Under the pieces are notes generated by a model. The model ran no database searches, was not told the origin of the DNA, and saw only the letters and a list, made by a program, of their open reading frames with translations. From Serratia sp. Ag1 (lineage in GTDB: Bacteria > Pseudomonadota > Gammaproteobacteria > Enterobacterales > Enterobacteriaceae), in assembly GCF_000743355.1 (NCBI RefSeq), contig NZ_JQEI01000025.1:186001-250000 (forward strand): a stretch of DNA of 64,000 bases, in the 5' to 3' direction. The position numbers and the translations under genes were made by a program. Below are positions 58,421 to 64,000 of the stretch, piece by piece. Position 1 is the first letter of the stretch; each line of letters starts with the position of its first letter.

Positions 58421-58563
58421 TACCTCGTGAGGGTAATATGGTGCGGTAGGCATTCCTTTGCTCTTATGACTCATTATTCCCTCCTGAAATAAATGAAAAA
58501 TGCACAATAATTTATGTCTTTCTGTTTTTATATTTGAATTTATTAAGGTGGCTAACTTATGGT

Positions 58564-58827
58564 TTATTTAATGTCGAGCACTATAGGATGTATCTCGGTT
58601 TCTGGGAAGATGATATTTTGTTTCATGTGATGCATAAATATTATTTTACTTGGTTTAATTGAGGAAATTAAATCAATCACTTTAGTAAAATTAAATGGAA
58701 TAATATTTTTTGCACTGATAATACTCAGTGACAGAATGGCTAATGAATCTCTACCCTGTGTAATCTCTGGAGATTTCCGTGTCCCTGGATTTGAGGTAAC
58801 CGAACTAACCCATTGGAAATGCTTCAC
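58564..58827 (-). CDS. Small AT-rich open frame, possibly a regulator fragment
   Basis: An 87-codon frame with an ATG and no family I can name. The sequence is rich in Ile, Ser and Lys and resembles the alternating pattern of a receiver-like domain (KVIDLISSIKPSKIIFMHH). It may be a remnant of a LuxR-type fimbrial regulator whose DNA-binding half is lost, or it may not be a gene. Its codon use fits the AT-rich surroundings. Confidence 0.25.
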   Translation of the reverse strand: MKHFQWVSSVTSNPGTRKSPEITQGRDSLAILSLSIISAKNIIPFNFTKVIDLISSIKPSKIIFMHHMKQNIIFPETEIHPIVLDIK

Positions 58828-58870
58828 AGTGTAAGATTTATCTTGGGTCGCTATTTTTCACGTTAGATAA

Positions 58871-58905
58871 AGAAAAACGCCAGTCAGGATTAACTGACTG
58901 GCGTT
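58871..58905 (-). terminator. Terminator of the pts operon
   Basis: On the minus strand a 12-base-pair stem (AACGCCAGTCAG and complement, 6-base loop) is followed by TTTTTCTTT. It lies 33 bases after the crr stop. Confidence 0.88.
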
Positions 58906-58937
58906 AGGTGTCTGCGTAGCTGGGTCACCCGCGGTGA

Positions 58938-59447
58938 TTACTTCTTAATACGGATGATCGGGGTTTCGCCGACGATAACGCTACCGGACAGTTTGATCAG
59001 CTCTTTGATCTCATCCATGTTGGAGATCACCACCGGGGTCAGAGTTGACTTGGCTTTGTCTTCCAGCAATGGCAGGTTGAACTCGATAATGACATCGCCT
59101 TTCTTAACACGCTGGCCTTCCTCAGCGATGCGCTTGAAACCTTCGCCTTTGAGCTCAACGGTATCAATACCGAAGTGCACGAACAGCTCAATACCGCTGT
59201 CAGATTCGATAGAGAACGCATGGTTGGTTTCGAAAATCTTGCCGATAGTGCCATCAACAGGAGCAACCATTTTGTTGCCAGCCGGTTTGATAGCAATACC
59301 ATCACCAACGATCTTTTCGGCAAATACGACGTCAGGGACATCTTCAATGTTGACGATTTCGCCAGAAAGTGGAGCGACAATCTCGATAGTGCCCATGTCT
59401 TTCTTGTCATCAGAAACCAGAGATTTCAGTTTATCGAACAAACCCAT
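58938..59447 (-). CDS. crr: Crr, PTS enzyme IIA-Glc
   Basis: A 169-residue protein, the same length as E. coli EIIA-Glc. It receives phosphate from HPr and passes it to EIICB-Glc; its unphosphorylated form blocks non-PTS permeases such as LacY, which is encoded in this window. The active-site His residues lie in [10 protein letters not shown] and [11 protein letters not shown]. Last gene of ptsH-ptsI-crr, 49 bases after ptsI. Confidence 0.97.
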   Translation of the reverse strand: MGLFDKLKSLVSDDKKDMGTIEIVAPLSGEIVNIEDVPDVVFAEKIVGDGIAIKPAGNKMVAPVDGTIGKIFETNHAFSIESDSGIELFVHFGIDTVELKGEGFKRIAEEGQRVKKGDVIIEFNLPLLEDKAKSTLTPVVISNMDEIKELIKLSGSVIVGETPIIRIKK

Positions 59448-59496
59448 GATCTTCTCCTAAGCATTAAATTGGGCGGCGTTCCAGTGTCGTGGAAGT

Positions 59497-61224
59497 TTAG
59501 CAGAGCGTCTTTTCTTCGATGAATTTATTCACACAATTCATCAAGTCTTGTGCCGTTGGTTGAGCCAAGGCCTGCGCTGCCAACGCCTTCACATCTTCGA
59601 AGTTCGTGTTACGAATAATTTTCTTGATGCGCGGGATTGAAATCGCACTCATGCTGAACTCATCCAGCCCCATGCCCAATAACAACAGTGTAGCACGTTC
59701 ATCGCCAGCCAGTTCACCGCACATACCGGTCCACTTGCCTTCAGCATGAGATGCATCAATGACCTGCTTGATCAGGCCAAGCACTGATGGGGACATCGGG
59801 TTATAGAGATGAGAAATCAGCTCGTTGCCGCGATCTACTGCCAGAGTATACTGGGTAAGGTCGTTTGTCCCAATACTAAAGAAGTCGACTTCTTTCGCCA
59901 AGTGATGGGCAATCACTGCCGCTGCGGGTGTTTCCACCATCACGCCCACTTCAATTGACTCGTCAAAAGCTTTGTTTTCTGCACGCAACTGAGCTTTCAG
60001 CGTTTCCAGTTCAGCTTTCAGATCGCGGACTTCTTCCACCGAAATGATCATCGGGAACATGATACGCAGCTTGCCAAAAGCAGAGGCGCGCAGGATTGCG
60101 CGCAGTTGGGCATGCAGAATTTCCCGGCGGTCCATCGCGATACGGATCGCACGCCAGCCAAGGAATGGGTTTTCTTCTTTCGGCAGGTTCATATACGGCA
60201 GGTCTTTATCACCGCCGATGTCCATGGTACGGACGATCACTGCCTGTGAGCCCATGGCTTCCGCAACGGCTTTATAAGCCTGGAACTGCTCGTCTTCAGT
60301 CGGCAGTGAGTCGCGGTCCATGAACAGGAATTCGGTACGATACAGGCCAACACCTTCGGCGCCATTGCGCTCTGCACCTGCGACGTCACGCACGGTACCA
60401 ATGTTGGCACAAACTTCAACCTGATGCCCATCCAGCGTGATTGCTGGCAGATCTTTCAGCTTGACCAGTTCGTTTTTCTCGCTGGCGTACAGATTCTGCG
60501 CGGCTTTCAGCTGTTCGATAACATCAGCCGTCGGGTTAACGTAGATCTGGTTGTTAACGGCATCCAGAATCAGGTAATCGTCGTTTTTCACCTGCTTGGT
60601 CACATCGCTGGTGCCGACGATGGCTGGCAATTCCAGAGAACGTGCCATGATAGAAGTGTGCGAGGTACGGCCACCCAGATCGGTGATAAATCCGAGCACT
60701 TTGTCCAGGTTCAACTGTGCAGTTTCTGAGGGGGTCAGATCGGTAGCTACCAGAATCACTTCATCCTGAATAGAACCCAGATCGACAATCGCCATGCCCA
60801 GAATGTTGCGTAGCAGACGTTTACCGATGTCGCGCACGTCAGCCGCACGTTCTTTCAGGTATTCATCGTCCAGTTCTTCCAGCGCCTTCGCCTGGCCTTC
60901 AATCACGGTATAAGCGGCCGCATCAGCGGATGCTAGATCGTCTTTGATGAGGGCTATGATTTCCTGCTCAAGCTCTTCGTCTTCCAGCAGCATGATGTGG
61001 CCTTCGAAGATAGCTTCCTTCTCTTCGCCGAAGGTTTCGCCAGCTTTGGTCTTGATCGCTTCCAACTGCTCGGATGCCTTAGCTCGGCCTGCCAGAAAAC
61101 GCGAGACTTCCTGCTCTACTAGGTCCGCAGAGATTTTTTTCCGGTTGATAACAATCTCATCTTCTTTCAGTAAAAGAGCCTTACCAAAAGCGATACCCGG
61201 TGATACTAAAATGCCTGAAATCAT
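59497..61224 (-). CDS. ptsI: PtsI, PTS enzyme I
   Basis: A 575-residue phosphoenolpyruvate-protein phosphotransferase. The phospho-accepting His is in [21 protein letters not shown] (as [11 protein letters not shown]), and the PEP-binding barrel includes [27 protein letters not shown] and [11 protein letters not shown], with the conserved Cys in GMCGELAGD. It transfers phosphate from PEP to HPr. It follows ptsH after 46 bases. Confidence 0.97.
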   Translation of the reverse strand: MISGILVSPGIAFGKALLLKEDEIVINRKKISADLVEQEVSRFLAGRAKASEQLEAIKTKAGETFGEEKEAIFEGHIMLLEDEELEQEIIALIKDDLASADAAAYTVIEGQAKALEELDDEYLKERAADVRDIGKRLLRNILGMAIVDLGSIQDEVILVATDLTPSETAQLNLDKVLGFITDLGGRTSHTSIMARSLELPAIVGTSDVTKQVKNDDYLILDAVNNQIYVNPTADVIEQLKAAQNLYASEKNELVKLKDLPAITLDGHQVEVCANIGTVRDVAGAERNGAEGVGLYRTEFLFMDRDSLPTEDEQFQAYKAVAEAMGSQAVIVRTMDIGGDKDLPYMNLPKEENPFLGWRAIRIAMDRREILHAQLRAILRASAFGKLRIMFPMIISVEEVRDLKAELETLKAQLRAENKAFDESIEVGVMVETPAAAVIAHHLAKEVDFFSIGTNDLTQYTLAVDRGNELISHLYNPMSPSVLGLIKQVIDASHAEGKWTGMCGELAGDERATLLLLGMGLDEFSMSAISIPRIKKIIRNTNFEDVKALAAQALAQPTAQDLMNCVNKFIEEKTLC

Positions 61225-61270
61225 AACCCTACCTTACTCTTGACTGGTGTTAACTAAAAAGACGGGCTGA

Positions 61271-61528
61271 TTACTCAAGCTCTGCCATCAGTTTTACCAA
61301 GTGCTCAACGGCTTTCTGCTCGTCTTCACCAACAGCTTCAATGGTTACTACGGTCCCTTGGGTCAGGCCCAGAGTTTGCAGTTTAAACAGGCTCTTGGCA
61401 CTTGCGCTTTTGCCGTTGGAGGTGACGGTAATGTCAGAAACGAAGCCTTTGGCTTCTTTAACAAACTGAGCAGCCGGGCGGGTGTGCAGACCATTTGGAG
61501 CGGTAATAGTAACTTCTTGCTGGAACAT
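61271..61528 (-). CDS. ptsH: PtsH, HPr phosphocarrier
   Basis: An 85-residue protein, the same length as E. coli HPr. The active His15 lies in [10 protein letters not shown] and the regulatory-site Ser46 in SAKSLFKLQ. It shuttles phosphate from enzyme I to sugar-specific EIIA proteins. First gene of the operon. Confidence 0.97.
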   Translation of the reverse strand: MFQQEVTITAPNGLHTRPAAQFVKEAKGFVSDITVTSNGKSASAKSLFKLQTLGLTQGTVVTIEAVGEDEQKAVEHLVKLMAELE

Positions 61529-61784
61529 TGATGTTTCCCCAACTTATTGGATTAATGTTGTGGAGCTAAAGTTTAGCCTAGCGGCGTGATTTTAGCTTGT
61601 CTGGTTAGTGCCTGACTATGGTACAGGGGCGAGCGTTGATGCAACAAAAAACGACGCTTTAGTCATGCCAGATCAAAAAACTGGCCTCTGGTGCCATTTC
61701 GATCAACTTCTTATTATGCCGTGTTTTGCGCTTTGGCGACAAACGAGTAAATCGATTCAGCTCAAGCAACGGTTAGAAGGCGAT

Positions 61785-61806
61785 TAATTTCGCGTACCGA
61801 AATAAT
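61785..61806. promoter_or_regulatory. Candidate Mlc operator upstream of ptsH
   Basis: ATTTCG-N5-CGAAAT with flanking AT-rich bases forms an inverted repeat like Mlc sites, at the place where E. coli ptsH carries one. Assignment is by motif and synteny. Confidence 0.45.
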
Positions 61807-61861
61807 TGACCGCTTAAATACTAAAGCCAGAGGTTAAAATCAACATTTGATGGGTGTAAAC

Positions 61862-61877
61862 TTTGATCTGCTCCACA
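61862..61877 (-). promoter_or_regulatory. Candidate CRP site upstream of ptsH
   Basis: On the minus strand TGTGG-N6-TCAAA resembles the CRP site of E. coli ptsH. It overlaps the base of the cysK terminator. Confidence 0.4.
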
Positions 61878-61906
61878 AAAAAGCACCCCGAAAGGTGCTT
61901 TTTTAG
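61874..61906. terminator. Terminator of cysK
   Basis: AAAAAAGCACC and GGTGCTTTTTT pair around a short loop, with a T run on both strands. It lies just after the cysK stop. Confidence 0.88.
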
Positions 61907-61926
61907 CTTATTGTGCACTCTTTGCA

Positions 61927-62895
61927 CTATTGTTGCAGTTCCTGCTCTGTGAACAAATCTGCAAACAATGCGGTGCTCAAATAGCGTTCACCTGATGAAG
62001 GCAGGATAACCACAATTGTTTTATCGGTAAAGCCTGCACTTTCCGAAAGTTTGACTGCGGCAGCAACTGCGGCACCGGATGAAATTCCTGCCAGAATGCC
62101 TTCTTCTTCCATCAGACGGCGCGCCATACTGATAGCTTCATCGTTGGAGACCTGCTCAACCCGATCAATCAGGCCGAGATCGAGGTTGCCAGGGATAAAA
62201 CCTGCACCGATCCCCTGAATTTTGTGCGGGCCCGGTTTGATTTCAAGGCCTGCCAAGGCTTGGCTGATTACCGGCGAATCCGTTGGTTCAACCGCTACGG
62301 TGGTGATGGCTTTACCTTTGGTGTTCTTGATAAAACGGCTGACGCCTGTCAGCGTCCCACCCGTGCCAACGCCTGCGATGAAGACATCAATTTCGCCATC
62401 GGTATCTGCCCATATCTCCGGGCCAGTGGTTTTTTCATGAATTTCCGGGTTGGCCGGATTACTGAACTGTTGCAACAGGACGTAGCGGTTCGGATCGGTC
62501 GCCACAATTTCTTCAGCTTTGGCGATCGCCCCTTTCATTCCCTTCGCACCTTCGGTCAGCACCAGATTGGCACCCAGTGCTTTCAACAGTTTACGGCGTT
62601 CAATGCTCATGGTTTCCGGCATGGTCAGCGTCAACTTATAACCGCGTGCTGCCGCAACGAAAGCCAGGGCAATACCGGTGTTACCGCTGGTGGGTTCCAC
62701 CAATTCTTTACCGGCACTGAGAATACCGCGTTTTTCGGCATCCCAAATCATATTGGCACCGATGCGGCATTTGACGCTAAAACTCGGGTTGCGAGACTCA
62801 ACTTTGGCGAGTATGCGCCCGTTGCCGATACGGTTCAGACGAACCAGCGGCGTATGGCCGATTGTTAATGAGTTGTCTTCATATATCTTGCTCAT
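61927..62895 (-). CDS. cysK: CysK cysteine synthase A
   Basis: A 322-residue PLP enzyme making cysteine from O-acetylserine and sulfide. The PLP Lys is in [14 protein letters not shown], the substrate loop in [11 protein letters not shown], and the phosphate-binding loop in [11 protein letters not shown]. It matches E. coli CysK along its length. Between cysZ upstream and ptsH downstream, as in E. coli. Confidence 0.96.
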   Translation of the reverse strand: MSKIYEDNSLTIGHTPLVRLNRIGNGRILAKVESRNPSFSVKCRIGANMIWDAEKRGILSAGKELVEPTSGNTGIALAFVAAARGYKLTLTMPETMSIERRKLLKALGANLVLTEGAKGMKGAIAKAEEIVATDPNRYVLLQQFSNPANPEIHEKTTGPEIWADTDGEIDVFIAGVGTGGTLTGVSRFIKNTKGKAITTVAVEPTDSPVISQALAGLEIKPGPHKIQGIGAGFIPGNLDLGLIDRVEQVSNDEAISMARRLMEEEGILAGISSGAAVAAAVKLSESAGFTDKTIVVILPSSGERYLSTALFADLFTEQELQQ

Positions 62896-63051
62896 AGCCG
62901 TCCTTTAACTCTCTGAAAATGTAGGGAACATCGAAAGCATACGCTAACGGTTCGGGCAGGGAAGTAAGGAATTGGTATATCTATATGTGATTCGAGAATA
63001 AGTTTTATGCCCGTTATACCTCAAGCAACGAGTTTGTTGGTTTTGTGACTC

Positions 63052-63067
63052 GGCCCATCCGTGGGCC
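63052..63067 (-). terminator. Hairpin after cysZ
   Basis: GGCCCA and TGGGCC pair around TCCG 20 bases after the cysZ stop. There is no T run, so it is a weak or partial terminator. Confidence 0.4.
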
Positions 63068-63086
63068 TCGTCTGCGTTATAGGCGT

Positions 63087-63848
63087 TCAGGAACGAACAA
63101 ACTGCGGGCGATAACGATCTACCCACATGGCAGTAGCGCCGCAGACCGCGACTGGCAGGATCACCAGATTCAGGATTGGGATCATGGTGAACAAGCTGAC
63201 TAACGCACCAAACTGCAGATTGTCAGTTTTATGTTGGCGCAGTGCGCGGCGCATGTCGGCAAAGCTGACTTTGTGATTATCAAACGGATAGTCACAATAC
63301 TGAATTGCCAGCATCCAGGCACTGAACAGGAACCACAGTACCGGTGCCAGCGTCTGGCCGATACCCGGAATAAAGTAGAGCACCAGTAATACTAGCGCAC
63401 GCGGCAGGTAGTACATCAGCTTACGCCACTCGCGCCCCATAATGCGTGGAAGATCTTTCACAACGCCAAGGATACCGTTATCCGGCAGCGGTTTTCCGGT
63501 CAGGCTGCCTTCAAGCTGTTCGGCCAGCAATCCACAGAAAGGGGCTGCGATCAGGTTGGTGAGGGTGCTGAACAGGTAGCTGAATACCAGCAAGACAGAA
63601 ATCACCGCCAATGGCCAGAGTAGATAGCCTAACCACTGGAGCCAATCGGGGACGTGGCTCATTATGCTTGGGATCCACACACCCAGTTTGCTGAATAACC
63701 ACCAGAAGGCAGATCCCATCAGCAGCACGTTAACCAGTAACGGCAATACCACATAGCGTTTAATCCCAGGGCGTGAAATCAGGCGCCACCCTTCGGCAAA
63801 ATAATGCAGGCCGCTGGAGGGTTTGGAAACAGGTTGCATATAGGACAT
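63087..63848 (-). CDS. cysZ: CysZ sulfate transporter
   Basis: A 253-residue inner-membrane sulfate permease of the CysZ/EI24 family, the same length as E. coli CysZ. Helical segments include [40 protein letters not shown] and [20 protein letters not shown]. It supplies sulfate for cysteine synthesis alongside cysK. The region from 63849 to the window end is intergenic; in E. coli zipA lies divergently beyond it. Confidence 0.94.
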   Translation of the reverse strand: MSYMQPVSKPSSGLHYFAEGWRLISRPGIKRYVVLPLLVNVLLMGSAFWWLFSKLGVWIPSIMSHVPDWLQWLGYLLWPLAVISVLLVFSYLFSTLTNLIAAPFCGLLAEQLEGSLTGKPLPDNGILGVVKDLPRIMGREWRKLMYYLPRALVLLVLYFIPGIGQTLAPVLWFLFSAWMLAIQYCDYPFDNHKVSFADMRRALRQHKTDNLQFGALVSLFTMIPILNLVILPVAVCGATAMWVDRYRPQFVRS

Positions 63849-64000
63849 CTCTTAAGTTTATCTCTTTGTCTGAACAGGCTTCCCTATCATATCGGTATGA
63901 TTTTCTACTGACTAGGGGATTTCTGGCGTAAAAAGCAGCAAAAAAATGCAGTATAATCATCTTTATTGGCATAAAGTTCAGCACGGACTTGCACTTGGGC

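Larger units (their letters stand above)
58116..58937. other. AT-rich region upstream of the fimbrial operon
   Basis: An 822-base region much richer in A and T than its neighbours. It holds a leader hairpin GTGGC/GCCAC (58165-58180), a perfect 12-base palindrome GAGATATATCTC (58364-58375), an inverted repeat GAGTAATA/TATTACTC (58395-58420), and one small open frame (58564-58827). The crr terminator closes its right end. I saw no recombinase gene and no pair of long inverted repeats that would mark an invertible switch. Low GC suggests horizontal origin with the fimbrial genes. Confidence 0.6.
61529..61926. promoter_or_regulatory. ptsH promoter region
   Basis: A 398-base gap between cysK and ptsH, both on the minus strand. 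It contains the cysK terminator (61876-61903), a candidate CRP site (61862-61877) overlapping it, and a Mlc-type inverted repeat (61785-61806). The E. coli counterpart likewise carries CRP and Mlc sites upstream of ptsH. Confidence 0.5.

Noticed and set aside
58116-58560. Invertible fimS-like phase switch upstream of the fimbrial operon
   Set aside because: No flanking pair of long inverted repeats at suitable spacing and no tyrosine recombinase gene in the window.
63004-63035. Possible ERIC end near GCCCGTTATACCTCAAG between cysK and cysZ
   Set aside because: Several mismatches to the ERIC end and no recognisable core or right end.

Overview
The window is chromosomal DNA of an enterobacterium, most like Serratia or a close Yersiniaceae relative. 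Almost every housekeeping protein aligns end to end, from memory, with its E. coli counterpart. The order narQ, nudK, talA, maeB, hemF, ypeA-yfeZYX, cysPTWAM, crr-ptsI-ptsH, cysK, cysZ is the E. coli order read in one direction. ERIC repeats with enterobacterial ends and a family of intact operons inserted between these backbone genes support this placement. No rRNA, tRNA, CRISPR array or complete insertion sequence was seen.

Layout. 1-9.3 kb: a small winged-helix protein, the nitrate/nitrite two-component pair narQ-narP, and, divergent from it, the complete periplasmic nitrate reductase operon napFDAGHBC with a NarP-type 7-2-7 heptamer site upstream. 9.3-10.2 kb: an ERIC element with extra internal sequence, a terminator and nudK. 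10.2-21.7 kb: a long single-strand operon, GntR regulator, peptide-type binding protein, M32 carboxypeptidase, creatininase-family amidohydrolase, ketopantoate-reductase-family enzyme, SDR, two permeases, two ATPases and an isoaspartyl peptidase; this looks like uptake and breakdown of an unidentified peptide or amide. 21.7-23.8 kb: a decayed nudK remnant and a SWIM zinc-finger protein. 23.8-31.8 kb: a divergent cluster (rpiB-type isomerase and talA on one side; zinc alcohol dehydrogenase, MFS transporter, SDR, DhaK and DhaL kinase subunits and a SorC regulator on the other) that reads as a four-carbon polyol (threitol/erythritol) pathway ending at erythrose 4-phosphate and transaldolase. 31.9-38.3 kb: a complete lacI-lacZYA operon with an E. 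coli-like promoter, CRP site and operator. 38.5-45.8 kb: maeB, an IS110-family fragment, yaiI, hemF, ypeA, a ygiW-like gene behind a PmrA/QseB-type box, yfeZ, yfeY, yfeX. 46.0-50.8 kb: sulfate/thiosulfate uptake and cysteine synthase B (cysPTWAM). 50.9-58.1 kb: a chaperone-usher fimbrial operon with three different chaperones, standing where E. coli carries pdxK-yfeK-yfeS. 58.9-63.8 kb: the PTS core ptsH-ptsI-crr, cysK and cysZ. The last 150 bases are the intergenic region upstream of cysZ.

The main theme is a conserved backbone carrying blocks of accessory metabolism (periplasmic nitrate respiration, peptide/amide use, tetritol use, lactose use) and one surface structure. The two blocks least like described systems are the 10.2-21.7 kb operon and the 23.8-31.8 kb cluster. 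All functional statements rest on motif recognition and remembered family members; no database search was run.
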